The translations under genes were made by a program, and so were the position numbers. DNA of 52,000 bases, from NCBI GenBank assembly GCA_937903135.1, contig CALDAH010000001.1:1-52000 (forward strand), read 5' to 3'. The notes beneath the pieces are model-generated. The model was given only the letters and a program-made list of their open reading frames with translations. It was not told the DNA's origin and ran no database searches. This document shows, in pieces, positions 1 to 8,548 of this stretch (position 1 is the stretch's first letter; the number at the start of each line of letters is the position of its first letter). Source of the DNA: an uncultured Alphaproteobacteria bacterium. Lineage in GTDB: Bacteria > Pseudomonadota > Alphaproteobacteria > Rs-D84.

Positions 1-418
1 TGGTTCGGTTGCATGTATTGCAGTTGCATGTTGCGGTAACCTTTTTTTCATATCCGGCTGTTCCCGTGGCGGACCATGTCGCGTCACTGGTGCAGCCCGT
101 GCAGCCGGTGCAGTTTTCTTCGCAGGTAAAGTATTCCATGGTGCATGTGTTACTTAGCGTTAGTTGCCGCGGGCGTTGGGTATATCCGGATTTGCAGGTC
201 ATGCAGGTATAAACCATATATGACGGATTAGATATGTCTATGTCTGATACGGCAAAGTATTCGGTTTGCACAGAACTGCAGCGTTCGTTCATCTTGCTTA
301 ATGGTTCGCCGGCAAGTTCACAATTATTACACGTTAAATACTGTTGACACAGTGCGTATGCTGTCTGGTGCGTGTTAATTGCGGTTATAATTACGCCGAT
401 AAATACTAATTTTTTCAT
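1..418 (-). CDS. Cysteine-rich secreted protein, 3' end outside window
   Basis: This gene has no stop inside the window; reading the minus strand from 418 gives about 139 codons. The N-terminus (MKKLVFIGVIITAI, ending near TAYA) looks like a signal peptide. Cysteine pairs (CQQYLTC, CMTC, CTGCTGC, CNCNTC) follow. The stretch TWSATGTAGYEKKVTATC matches the WSAAGKAGYEKRVRASC part of the protein at 37087-37695, so the two are paralogues; the protein at 12984-13529 is a third. Function is unknown; the cysteines suggest a disulfide-bonded envelope or extracellular protein. It lies behind the structured leader at 421-676. The Shine-Dalgarno is only a loose GGGG. Gene reality is well supported, its role is not. 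Confidence 0.8.
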   Translation of the reverse strand, partial: MKKLVFIGVIITAINTHQTAYALCQQYLTCNNCELAGEPLSKMNERCSSVQTEYFAVSDIDISNPSYMVYTCMTCKSGYTQRPRQLTLSNTCTMEYFTCEENCTGCTGCTSDATWSATGTAGYEKKVTATCNCNTCNRT

Positions 419-420
419 GT

Positions 421-676
421 CCCCGTATACCCCTCGTGTGTTTTTGTTAATAAAAACCACCAAATCATTGGTGGTCAGGAGGTTGGAAACAATCAACAGA
501 ATTGTGTCGTGTATTTTATTAATAAAAATATTATTCCACGAACCCTCCTGACCATCCGGACAGGAGTTGTTTTTCGTCGTAATAAATATTAAAAACAGCG
601 CAAATTGCGCGCCATAAGTACTTATTCCGACGCTGCTGAGAGGTTTCCACACCCCGTTACCGGAACACCCGATAAT
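421..676 (-). promoter_or_regulatory. Structured leader with competing terminator/antiterminator (copy A)
   Basis: The leader starts at 676, seven bases below a predicted -10, and ends before the ATG at 418. In minus-strand order: a 5' block (TTATCGGGTGTTCCGG, then GGGGTGTG and ACCTCT, 676-639); a variable part; segment a, ACTCCTG (567-561); segment b, TCAGGAGGG (551-543); segment c, CCTCCTGACCACC (482-470); and segment d, GGTGGT followed by a U run (461-452). a pairs with b, b with c over 10 bp, and the ACCACC/GGTGGT stem (456-475) is a terminator, so b:c and the terminator exclude each other. The same order and sequences recur at 37701-37938. The ligand or trigger is unknown. Confidence 0.72.
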
Positions 677-682
677 ACGGTA

Positions 683-711
683 ATTATACACGGTTAATAA
701 AATAAATACAA
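683..711 (-). promoter_or_regulatory. Promoter of leader copy A
   Basis: Minus strand: -35 TTGTAT (711-706), 17-base spacer, -10 TATAAT (688-683). The expected start is at about 676, exactly where the block shared with the other leader begins. The promoter at 37945-37973 has the same geometry (TTGTCT, 17, TATAAT, same distance to the block). Together with leader A this accounts for most of the 484-base gap between 418 and 903; 712-902 holds only AT-rich sequence and the ribosome binding site of the next gene. Confidence 0.65.
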
Positions 712-902
712 GAATTTATCATTCTGTATTAAAGTTCCGTGAACGATTTTTTATCACAGTGATTCTTAAGCGCCGGCGTCGTTAATATTCGGCATAAATT
801 TAATCTGTTTTTTATACCAAAGATATTGTTCCTGTGGCGGGGAACGCTTTAAATATGTGATAATGTATGTGTTATAAGCACAACACGGGGGGAGGATTTT
901 AA

Positions 903-1988
903 ATGATTAAACACAATCTTATTTTTACGGCAATTGCCGGGTTGGCAGTAATGATGTCAAATAATGCAGATGCATGTACCGGAATTATGCTAAAGGCAAA
1001 AGATAATGCCGTGGTCGTTGCACGTACGATGGATTGGTCGCGCGAGGAAATGAATAATATGTACGTTATCGTTCCGCGCGGGTATACGCAGCGATCTTTG
1101 ATGCCGAACGGTGATGCGGATGGAATGGAATTTACATCACGATATGGGTATGTCGGACTGGGGATAGAGCAGGCAGAGTTTGTTATTGACGGCACTAATG
1201 AGGCCGGGCTGTCGGCGGGGCTATTTTATTTCCCAGAATACGGGCAGTATCAGCCATATAGCCCTGATGACAAGGACAATACAATATCGGATTTCCAGCT
1301 GGTATCGTGGATTTTATCAAGATTTTCAACAATTGATCAGGTAAAGGATGCAATTCGCGACGTCCGTGTTATAAATATTGATTCGCGCGCTGCAACTGTT
1401 CACTGGCGAATTGCCGACGCCACAGGGCGCATGGTTGTATTAGAGATTATTGACGGCGAGCCGCGTTTCTATGAAAACGATCTGGGGGTTTTAACAAACG
1501 CGCCCGGATTTCAGTGGCAGGTAACCAATCTGAATAACTATGTAAATCTTGCACCGGGCAGTGCCGGGCCGACCAAACTTGGCGCTATTACACTGCGCGC
1601 ATTTGGCGCAGGCAGTGGATTTTTAGGGCTGCCGGGGGATTTCACGCCGCCATCGCGATTTGTTCGCGCAGCGTTCCTGCAGTCGTATTCACTGCCCCAG
1701 GACAACGGGTTTAACGCGTCAATGCAGGCGTTTCATATCCTGAATAACTTTGACGTTCCATTAGGTGTTCAATTCGCCGTCGGCAAAGCCCCTAATAATA
1801 TGCAGTCGGCCACGCAATGGACAATTGCAACTGATTTGAAAAATCGCGTGGTTTATTATCATACAATGTATAACCGAACACTGCGCAGTATTGATATGGA
1901 TAAAATTGATTTCGCAAATGTTGCCTATCAGTCACATCCGCTGGATTCCGCCGAGAGGGAAACTATCATCCCGGTTACAGTTAATTAA
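903..1988 (+). CDS. Secreted linear-amide C-N hydrolase (choloylglycine hydrolase/penicillin V acylase family)
   Basis: An Ntn hydrolase that would cleave a linear amide: bile-salt conjugate, penicillin V or acyl-homoserine lactone. A signal peptide (about residues 1-24, ending NADA) sits directly before Cys25, so signal cleavage would expose the nucleophile as the new N-terminus. Other family residues are in place: R41 and D44 in ARTMDW, N99 in DGTNEAG, N199 in LTNAPGF, R252 in PSRF. Its 361 residues are normal for the Gram-negative secreted branch. A strong GGGGGGAGG precedes the ATG. It converges on the YgjV gene with a 4-base overlap of stop codons. Export points to the periplasm. Substrate cannot be told from sequence; bile salts would suit a gut organism. 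Confidence 0.88.
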   Translation: MIKHNLIFTAIAGLAVMMSNNADACTGIMLKAKDNAVVVARTMDWSREEMNNMYVIVPRGYTQRSLMPNGDADGMEFTSRYGYVGLGIEQAEFVIDGTNEAGLSAGLFYFPEYGQYQPYSPDDKDNTISDFQLVSWILSRFSTIDQVKDAIRDVRVINIDSRAATVHWRIADATGRMVVLEIIDGEPRFYENDLGVLTNAPGFQWQVTNLNNYVNLAPGSAGPTKLGAITLRAFGAGSGFLGLPGDFTPPSRFVRAAFLQSYSLPQDNGFNASMQAFHILNNFDVPLGVQFAVGKAPNNMQSATQWTIATDLKNRVVYYHTMYNRTLRSIDMDKIDFANVAYQSHPLDSAERETIIPVTVN

Positions 1989-2542
1989 CCGGCCCGATTT
2001 TTATTAACACGGTTTTGAATAATATAGCTTCGTAGTCCAAAAATCGCGCACATTAGCAACAACGAGTGTAGAATAATACCCATCATGTTGCCGATGTGCG
2101 TGTTATATATAATCATTAGTGTATTTGTTACCAACCCTGCGGCGGCGTATATAAAACCATTACTCTGCCATATGGCAATGGTAAATATTGACGTCGACAG
2201 ATAAGGTAATATCGCCGCACCGCCATCCGCGTTCAGCCAATATACAACCGACATTATAAACAGCCAGAATATTAATAATAACCGGTTGCGGTTTGCCGAC
2301 TGGCCCGGGCGATGTATGGTTATATAGCGGTTTGTTAAATCCCGTGATGCCGCAATTATATTCATACCCGTGGCAACATATGCCGATAGAAGTGCAAAAC
2401 ATATCGCGGTAAATATATTACCAATAATAACAGCGGTAAGCTGATGGCGGCGATTTTTTATAAAATAGCTTAGCCCCTGCAGCCCAAGGCCTGCGGTTAC
2501 GAAAATCTGACTTAGAATATATGTCCCGGAAAGTGATATCAT
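1985..2542 (-). CDS. YgjV-family inner membrane protein
   Basis: About 185 residues and strongly hydrophobic, with five or six likely membrane helices and the YgjV-like pattern (GLQGLSYFIKNRR near the start, then a helix beginning VIIGNIFTAICF). The frame is open up to 2686, but that start would overlap the beginning of the divergent gene at 2676; the ATG at 2542 gives the usual family length, so I use it. No clear Shine-Dalgarno stands before either start. Its stop shares TTAA with the stop of the convergent hydrolase gene. The family has no firmly established function. Confidence 0.7.
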   Translation of the reverse strand: MISLSGTYILSQIFVTAGLGLQGLSYFIKNRRHQLTAVIIGNIFTAICFALLSAYVATGMNIIAASRDLTNRYITIHRPGQSANRNRLLLIFWLFIMSVVYWLNADGGAAILPYLSTSIFTIAIWQSNGFIYAAAGLVTNTLMIIYNTHIGNMMGIILHSLLLMCAIFGLRSYIIQNRVNKNRAG

Positions 2543-2675
2543 GGTGTGTGGATAATTAGGTGTTATTTTATAGCTGAAAATATAAAAAAATTCAAGTGTT
2601 TTTATAGGTTGCCTTTGTTCGGGGGCTGGAATATAATCAATTCGTATGATTATCAAATAGGTAAGGAGAAGTGCC

Positions 2676-3914
2676 ATGAAAATCAAACCATTCGCAGGGG
2701 TTCGCCCACCAAAAGAATTCGCCGCCGAGGTTGCATCGCGACCATATGACGTTCTGAATTCAGCCGAGGCTAAACAGGAAGCCGGGGAAAAATCATTGTT
2801 GCATATTATTAAGCCGGAAATTGATTTTGACCCGATCGCGGATGAACATTCTCAGCCTGTTTATGACAAAGCGGTTGAAAACTTTAAACTGTGGCAGGAA
2901 CGTGGCTGGCTGCGTCAGGATGAAAAAGAAATGTATTATGTTTACGCCCAGACAATGGATGGACGGACGCAGTATGGTTTGGTCGCCGCGGCAAATGTTG
3001 ACGATTATATGACCGGTAAGATTAAAAAACACGAACTTACCCGCAAAGACAAAGAAGAAGATCGTATGATTCACGTTCGTATTCAGGACGCAAATATTGA
3101 ACCGGTGTTCTTTGCGTATCCCGATGTCGCCGAGATGAACGATATCATAAAAAATATTGTTGAAAATACCGCCCCGGAATATGACTTTGTCGCCGCCGAT
3201 GGATTCGGGCACACATTCTGGGCAATTCGTGATGATGCGGTAAATGCGCGGATCACAGAAATCTTTGCCGAAATCCCGGCGTTATATGTTGCCGACGGAC
3301 ATCATCGTACGGCCGCCGCGGCATTGGTCGGCGCAGAAAAGCGCGCCGCAAACCCAGCGCATACCGGGGACGAGGAGTATAACTATTTCCTGGCCGTGAT
3401 TTTCCCAGAAAGCCAGCTGAAAATTATTGACTATAACCGCGTTGTAAAGGATTTAAATGGTTTAACCCCGGATGAATTTTTAAACGCGCTGAAGGAATCT
3501 TTTGAAATAAAAGAAATCGGATCAGAGATTTATAAGCCCAATGCACTGCATAACTTTGGTATGTATTTAAACGGCAAATGGTATTCGCTGACCGCGCGGG
3601 CAGGGACGTATAACGATAACGACCCGATTGGTGTATTGGACGTAACGGTTCTGTCGAATTTAGTGTTTGATAAGATACTAAATCTAGGGGATTTGCGTAC
3701 CAGCCGCCGTATTGACTTTGTCGGTGGAATTCGTGGCCTGGGGGAATTGCAGAAACGTGTTGATGCCGGGGAAATGGCTGCGGCATTTGCACTGTATCCG
3801 GTAACCATGCGTCAGATTATTGATATCGCCGATACGGGCAATATCATGCCGCCAAAGACAACATGGTTCGAACCAAAACTGCGCAGCGGTTTGGTAATTC
3901 ATAAACTGTCATAG
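2676..3914 (+). CDS. DUF1015 family protein
   Basis: A 412-residue cytosolic protein of the DUF1015 family (older annotations: HTH/SpoOJ-like). The family hallmarks are the opening KPFAGVRPP, the RPYDVLN motif shortly after and ADGHHRTAAA near residue 207; the histidine-rich motif may bind a metal or phosphate, which is inference. The length is typical. AAGGAG stands at the right distance before the ATG. It is transcribed alone and ends in a hairpin shared with the convergent ccrM gene. Function is unknown, though the family often sits near serine or central metabolism genes in other bacteria. Confidence 0.85.
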   Translation: MKIKPFAGVRPPKEFAAEVASRPYDVLNSAEAKQEAGEKSLLHIIKPEIDFDPIADEHSQPVYDKAVENFKLWQERGWLRQDEKEMYYVYAQTMDGRTQYGLVAAANVDDYMTGKIKKHELTRKDKEEDRMIHVRIQDANIEPVFFAYPDVAEMNDIIKNIVENTAPEYDFVAADGFGHTFWAIRDDAVNARITEIFAEIPALYVADGHHRTAAAALVGAEKRAANPAHTGDEEYNYFLAVIFPESQLKIIDYNRVVKDLNGLTPDEFLNALKESFEIKEIGSEIYKPNALHNFGMYLNGKWYSLTARAGTYNDNDPIGVLDVTVLSNLVFDKILNLGDLRTSRRIDFVGGIRGLGELQKRVDAGEMAAAFALYPVTMRQIIDIADTGNIMPPKTTWFEPKLRSGLVIHKLS

Positions 3915-3935
3915 GTGATTGTTGTTATGATTGAT

Positions 3936-3962
3936 AAAACCCGCAATGTCGCGGGTTTTATT
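3936..3962. terminator. Bidirectional terminator between DUF1015 gene and ccrM
   Basis: AAAACCCGC, a short loop, then GCGGGTTTT. It has A and T runs on both sides and so can serve both convergent genes. Confidence 0.8.
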
Positions 3963-3973
3963 TTATAAATCGG

Positions 3974-5074
3974 TTATGCCGCTTTCTTGATATCATGTTT
4001 GATATTGCGGATATATTTTCGCAGCTCGTCAATTGGGACAAGTTCCCCGTTGCGTTTTTCCGCCGACCAGTAGTCCCAGCCGTTAAAGCTAACGCTGCGC
4101 TGCATCTTGGCCGCCATAACGTGAATAGATGCCTTGCCGTGCAGGCTGTGGGTTAATTGTCCGTCACGCGTTATCATAACGCGTTCGCCGCGCGGACTTA
4201 CCAGTGTTTGGCCAACATATAACAGCCCCGCGTCAATTAATTCACGAAATGCGACGCGTACCTCGGCACGTTTTGGGGCGCTGACTTCTATGTTTGTTAA
4301 ATCAACCGGGCGGGTTTGTGCAACGCGTTCGCGCGCCGCGTTAACATATGATTCTTCGCGGTCAATGCCAATAAACTGCCGGCCAAGTTCTTTTGCGGCG
4401 GCCGCGGTTGTGCCGCTGCCAACAAACGGATCAAGGATAATATCCCCCGGTTTAGTTGACGATAAAATTACCCGACGCAATAAATCCAACGGTTTTTGGG
4501 TGTTATGCAAGCTTTTGCCGTCTGCGCCCTTTACACGTTCTTCGCCAAGGCATATATTTATACCCCAGTCGGAACGCATTTGTTTCCCACCGTTTAGCTT
4601 TTTCATTGTTTCATAATTAAACGTGTATTTCCCGGTTTTCTGGGGCGTGGCCCATATCAGGGTTTCATGGGCATTCGTAAAACGCGTCCCGCGAAAGTTC
4701 GGCATAGGATTGGTTTTTACCCATACAATATCATTTAATATCCAAAAACCCAGATCCTGGAGGATCGCGCCAACGCGAAATATGTTATGGTAGCTGCCGA
4801 TTACCCACATCGCGCCATCGGGTTTTAGAATTCGTTTGCATTCAGTCATCCATGCACGCGTAAAATCATCGTATGCCGCCGGGGATTCAAATGCATCCCA
4901 GGTATCACGAACCGCACGGGCGGCCGTTTGATCCTCGGGCCGATAAAGTGTTTTTGCACCCAGCTGCAGGTTATACGGGGAATCTGCAAATATCGCATCA
5001 ACAGACGCATCTGGGATGCCGCGCATAATCTCAATACAGTCGCCGTTTAAAATTTGGTTTAAATATTTTTTCAT
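3974..5074 (-). CDS. ccrM: CcrM-type DNA adenine methyltransferase (GANTC)
   Basis: A beta-class N6-adenine methyltransferase, the cell-cycle GANTC enzyme of Alphaproteobacteria. The amino-methyltransferase motif IV comes first (residues 31-34), with WVIGSYHNIFRVG and MPNFRGTRF following as in Caulobacter CcrM; the S-adenosylmethionine motif LDPFVGSGTT comes later, giving the beta order. The C-terminal CcrM extension (about residues 270-360, with NGWDYW) is present, so the enzyme is full length at 366 residues. Motif IV reads DSPY, whereas Caulobacter CcrM has DPPY. No restriction partner is adjacent, as expected for an orphan regulatory enzyme. Strong evidence for an alphaproteobacterial host. 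Confidence 0.93.
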   Translation of the reverse strand: MKKYLNQILNGDCIEIMRGIPDASVDAIFADSPYNLQLGAKTLYRPEDQTAARAVRDTWDAFESPAAYDDFTRAWMTECKRILKPDGAMWVIGSYHNIFRVGAILQDLGFWILNDIVWVKTNPMPNFRGTRFTNAHETLIWATPQKTGKYTFNYETMKKLNGGKQMRSDWGINICLGEERVKGADGKSLHNTQKPLDLLRRVILSSTKPGDIILDPFVGSGTTAAAAKELGRQFIGIDREESYVNAARERVAQTRPVDLTNIEVSAPKRAEVRVAFRELIDAGLLYVGQTLVSPRGERVMITRDGQLTHSLHGKASIHVMAAKMQRSVSFNGWDYWSAEKRNGELVPIDELRKYIRNIKHDIKKAA

Positions 5075-5183
5075 CTCTCTATCTCAACCAATATTTTATC
5101 ATATTCGGCCGGTTTAAAAAAACACAGCACGGGGGGCAATAAATAAAAAAACTCTTGATTTTTATAAAAAGTGAATTTTTTTA

Positions 5184-5205
5184 GAATTTACCAGATTGTA
5201 AATTC
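5184..5205. promoter_or_regulatory. 8-bp inverted repeat upstream of nrdR
   Basis: GAATTTAC, six bases, GTAAATTC: a perfect inverted repeat ending four bases before the nrdR -35. It has the form of a dimeric repressor site. It does not resemble the NrdR box I know. Confidence 0.4.
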
Positions 5206-5208
5206 TGC

Positions 5209-5237
5209 TTGCCAATATCTGAATTGATTGCTAAATT
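5209..5237 (+). promoter_or_regulatory. nrdR promoter, probably giving a leaderless mRNA
   Basis: -35 TTGCCA (5209-5214), 17-base spacer, -10 TAAATT (5232-5237). The nrdR ATG is at 5246, so transcription would begin at or within a couple of bases of the start codon. No Shine-Dalgarno is present. Confidence 0.5.
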
Positions 5238-5245
5238 ATATCAGT

Positions 5246-5746
5246 ATGAGATGCCCATATTGTAATTCTACTGATAGCCGGGTAACAGATTCCCGGCCGG
5301 ATACCGAGGACGCGATTATTCGCCGTCGTCGTGTTTGCAATCAATGCGGTGCAAAGTTTACCACAGTTGAACGCGTTCAGATGCGTGATTTAGTCGTTCG
5401 TAAAAACAGCGGGAAAACAGAACCATTTGATCGTGAAAAACTGCGCCGTAGTATTAAATTGGCATGTCGCAATCGTGACGTCGGTGACGAACAGATTGAA
5501 AAACTGGTTACGTCAATTCATCGCCGCCTGGAAACAGAAACGGCCGACGATACGGTTACCAGTGCAATGGTTGGACAGATGGTATCGGATTCGTTGTTAA
5601 ACCTTGACCCGATTGCATTTGTTCGTTTCGTATCTGTATATCGTAAGTTTTCCCGGATATCAGATTTTAAAAAAGTTATAAATCAAATCCCCGAAGCGGA
5701 TGATGACGCAGATATTTGCGCATTGCCGAAAACATCACTATTTTGA
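5246..5746 (+). CDS. nrdR: Transcriptional repressor NrdR
   Basis: An ATP/dATP-sensing repressor of ribonucleotide reductase genes. The zinc ribbon has C3, C6, C31 and C34 (MRCPYC and CNQCG), and an ATP-cone domain spans roughly residues 49-139 (VVRKNSGKTEPFDREKL). The family begins at MRCPYC, which fixes the start at 5246 rather than the upstream in-frame codon; 166 residues is normal. It is followed after five bases by the lytic transglycosylase gene, so the two are probably co-transcribed. Confidence 0.95.
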   Translation: MRCPYCNSTDSRVTDSRPDTEDAIIRRRRVCNQCGAKFTTVERVQMRDLVVRKNSGKTEPFDREKLRRSIKLACRNRDVGDEQIEKLVTSIHRRLETETADDTVTSAMVGQMVSDSLLNLDPIAFVRFVSVYRKFSRISDFKKVINQIPEADDDADICALPKTSLF

Positions 5747-5751
5747 ATACT

Positions 5752-7476
5752 ATGAAAAAAGTCTTTGCTTTTTTAAGCGCAATTATTTTGCCAATATCTG
5801 TATTAGCTGCCGATTTACCGGATGTTTTATCTGATATGGACGCCAGCCTGTATTCCCAGATATTTGCATTACAGGAAAACGAAAAAATTGATGCAGCAAT
5901 GCGGCTGGAAAAACAGATATCAGACCCACTGCTGAAAAACGAGGTTTTATACCAGCGTTATATTTCAAAAACGTATCACACCCGTGGGCGCGAGGTTGCC
6001 GCATGGATGGATAAATATTATAATATGCCGGGGGCACAGCGAATGGAAAAACTGGCCAAGATAAAACAGACATCCGTTCGCAAGGCCAGTGTCCCGCGTA
6101 CAATCAGTGGCGGTGCGTCAATTGAAACCGCCCAGTCCGAGACATGGACCGCAAAAAAATATACCGGCGATACAGATAAAAAAATTGATAAATTTAAACG
6201 GGCGATTCGCAGCGGCAGTACAAAAACTGCCCGAACAATTCTGGAAGATCCGTCGTTTAAACGGCGATTAACCGAATCTGATTACGGCAGATTGGCCGGG
6301 CGGTTGTCATATATCTACTATACAAACGGTGAATTTGAACTGGCGAAAAAATGGGGATTTGTCGCATCTGATGCGAATTCTGAATACGGTCTGTGGGCGA
6401 TGGGGTTATTGTATTTTAAGGAAGAAAAGTTCAAAGAAAGCCAGAAATATTTTAGTAAAATTTTACAGCTGGAACAAATTAATAACGCCCGCAAGACCGA
6501 GGCCGCATTCTGGGCCGGCCGGGCCGCAGAATTTAGCGGTGATCGCGGCGCGGCGAAAAAGTATTGGCGTATTGCCGCAGCGCACCCGATGGCATTTTAC
6601 GGCGCGTTGTCGGCAACCATGCTGGGCCAGCGGCCGGAATATGAATTTTTTGAACAGGACTGCACGGACGAAGATTTAGATGAACTGCGTCAGAGTCAGT
6701 ATGGCCGTATGGCATTGGCATTACTGCAGACGGGGCAAAAGGGCCGGGCAGAGGAGTATTTAAAATATCTGATTACGTCACGTGCATCGGATAGAACACT
6801 GCATGCGATAAATTCAGTTGCGACGGTATACGGGCTGCCGCGCGTTTCAATTCAGGCGTCCGGGGTTATAAAGGATCGCGGAATCTTGGAAATTGATGAT
6901 GATATTATATATTCGGCCCAATATCCGCTGCCTGATTGGGAACCTTTGGGCGGATGGTCAATTGACCGGGCGTTGTTATTGGCAATAACCAAGCAGGAAA
7001 GTAATTTTAAGGCGAATGCTAAATCAAACGCCGGGGCGAACGGTCTGATGCAGTTAATGCCCAGCACGGCCAAGCGGGTCGCGCGCCAGAATAAGGTAAA
7101 GCTGTCGGATATTGATATGTCAAAGCCTGAACATAACATGTTCCTGGGGCAGCAGTTTATCGTAGATTTATTGGATCACCCGAATATTGATAATAATATT
7201 ATAAAGATGCTGGTCGCATATAACGCCGGGATGGGAACATTGGTTAAGTTTGAACGATCATTTGATACATATGATCCGTTATTATACATAGAAAGCTTTC
7301 CGGCATATGAAACGCGCAGTTATATAAAACGTGTTATGTCAAATTTATGGCTATACCGGGCGCGATTAAATCAACCGCTTACGTCAATGCAGGAATTGGC
7401 CGACGGGCAGTGGCCGCTGTATAATAGCGAAGATGCATATGTTCAAAAACAGATTGCCGACCGGATGTCTATATAA
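5752..7476 (+). CDS. slt: Soluble lytic murein transglycosylase (Slt70-like)
   Basis: A periplasmic enzyme cleaving the MurNAc-GlcNAc bond with formation of anhydro-muropeptides. Signal peptide at residues 1-19 (ending SVLA); a long helical, TPR-like superhelix to about residue 390; then the SLT domain with catalytic E416 in ITKQESNF, the following NAGANGLMQLMPSTA, and VAYNAG. At 574 residues it is close to Slt70 size. The upstream frame is open, but the signal peptide begins at 5752, five bases after nrdR. It ends in a strong terminator. Confidence 0.92.
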   Translation: MKKVFAFLSAIILPISVLAADLPDVLSDMDASLYSQIFALQENEKIDAAMRLEKQISDPLLKNEVLYQRYISKTYHTRGREVAAWMDKYYNMPGAQRMEKLAKIKQTSVRKASVPRTISGGASIETAQSETWTAKKYTGDTDKKIDKFKRAIRSGSTKTARTILEDPSFKRRLTESDYGRLAGRLSYIYYTNGEFELAKKWGFVASDANSEYGLWAMGLLYFKEEKFKESQKYFSKILQLEQINNARKTEAAFWAGRAAEFSGDRGAAKKYWRIAAAHPMAFYGALSATMLGQRPEYEFFEQDCTDEDLDELRQSQYGRMALALLQTGQKGRAEEYLKYLITSRASDRTLHAINSVATVYGLPRVSIQASGVIKDRGILEIDDDIIYSAQYPLPDWEPLGGWSIDRALLLAITKQESNFKANAKSNAGANGLMQLMPSTAKRVARQNKVKLSDIDMSKPEHNMFLGQQFIVDLLDHPNIDNNIIKMLVAYNAGMGTLVKFERSFDTYDPLLYIESFPAYETRSYIKRVMSNLWLYRARLNQPLTSMQELADGQWPLYNSEDAYVQKQIADRMSI

Positions 7477-7481
7477 ATAAT

Positions 7482-7516
7482 AAAAAAAATCCCGATATTA
7501 TATCGGGATTTTTTTT
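7482..7516. terminator. Terminator after slt
   Basis: AATCCCGATA / TATCGGGATT stem flanked by eight A and eight T; usable in both directions, and also close to the 3' end of the convergent gene at 7534. Confidence 0.88.
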
Positions 7517-7533
7517 ATGCATTATGGCGTGGA

Positions 7534-8037
7534 TTAACGTTGTTTCACTTTTGATAAGACTTCTTCGTAATGACGTTTAAATGCCGCACCGCGTTCAAAT
7601 GCTTTTTTCCCACCAACAAAGTGCATAGCTGCCGCTGCAATTGATGTCGTGATGGCTAATGCTGATGGGCCATCTTGTTCCATGATTGCGCCTGCCGCTG
7701 TAAATAATACAGTGCTTGCCGCCAATGCCCCGAGGGATTTCTTTTCGTTTGAGGCTACCTGCAAATCGTTCGGTATATTTGGAGTTTTATAGCGGGTTAT
7801 GTTTGGTAATGTTTCGCCAAGATCATTCATTGACACTTTAAACATAATTACCAGTAATAGTGATAGCGGCAGAATGCTTATTGAGGTAATAGAGTTATCG
7901 CCCGCCAGGTAGCGCCCGAGCATAACTAATGATGCACCCGATAGCGCAAAAGTATATCCAGCGGCGGTTGCCTTTAATGGAACTTCTGCTTTTTTTAAGT
8001 TTGCTTTTAATTTTGCTTTTAATTTTGTTGTTGTCAT
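7534..8037 (-). CDS. Hypothetical membrane protein
   Basis: Not recognised. From the ATG at 8037, which has AAGGGA before it, the product is 167 residues. The N-terminus is lysine-rich and repetitive (LKAKLKANLKKAEVPLKA) and is followed by two hydrophobic segments (about 25-70), a polar stretch, then two more (about 108-150) and a basic tail. It resembles in layout the 82-residue gene at 8206 on the same strand; they may be lineage-specific membrane proteins. Transcribed alone, converging on slt. Confidence 0.65.
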   Translation of the reverse strand: MTTTKLKAKLKANLKKAEVPLKATAAGYTFALSGASLVMLGRYLAGDNSITSISILPLSLLLVIMFKVSMNDLGETLPNITRYKTPNIPNDLQVASNEKKSLGALAASTVLFTAAGAIMEQDGPSALAITTSIAAAAMHFVGGKKAFERGAAFKRHYEEVLSKVKQR

Positions 8038-8205
8038 ATTTTTCCCTTTTGATGATTTGATATAAGTAAAGCACAAAAAAAAGATTGTCAATATTTTTTC
8101 GTAAATATATGTATTTTTTTAAAATGCGCGATAATTTACAGAAACGGGCGTTCTGGGATTGGGTAAATTATGAACGTCCGTTTGTTTTTTATCAAATTCT
8201 GTATT

Positions 8206-8454
8206 TTATTTTTGATTATCGCGTAATTTGCCCGCCCGATTTCGGTTATATTTTGAACGCATATCAAGATACATTGATATAATACCCGTCCCAAGGATCG
8301 CGATATAAAAAATCGGTTTTAATAATTCTCTATTCTCGGATTGGGCCTTGTTTGATCCAATAACCAATGTAAGTGTCAATAACGCAAGGCATAATGAGTG
8401 CCGTGACTGGGATTTTGCGGTATTTAAAAGTTTATTAATTTTATCCTCTTCCAT
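8206..8454 (-). CDS. Hypothetical small membrane protein
   Basis: From the ATG at 8454, preceded at good distance by AAAAGG, the product is 82 residues: an acidic start (MEEDKINKLL), two hydrophobic segments (about 21-35 and 49-64) and a basic, asparagine-rich tail. No family recognised. The region 8038-8205 between it and the next gene is AT-rich with no convincing gene. Confidence 0.6.
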   Translation of the reverse strand: MEEDKINKLLNTAKSQSRHSLCLALLTLTLVIGSNKAQSENRELLKPIFYIAILGTGIISMYLDMRSKYNRNRAGKLRDNQK

Positions 8455-8548
8455 CTCTGAAACCTTTTTAAAAAGGCTAGATGCGAATGGGCGTTTTGTC
8501 AATTAAAAACTGCTTTTATAAATTTTATATCGTGGTATATTTAATGGG

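Noticed and set aside
9..212. Plus-strand 67-codon frame at the left edge
   Set aside because: It is antisense to the cysteine-rich protein, whose paralogue alignment supports the minus strand.
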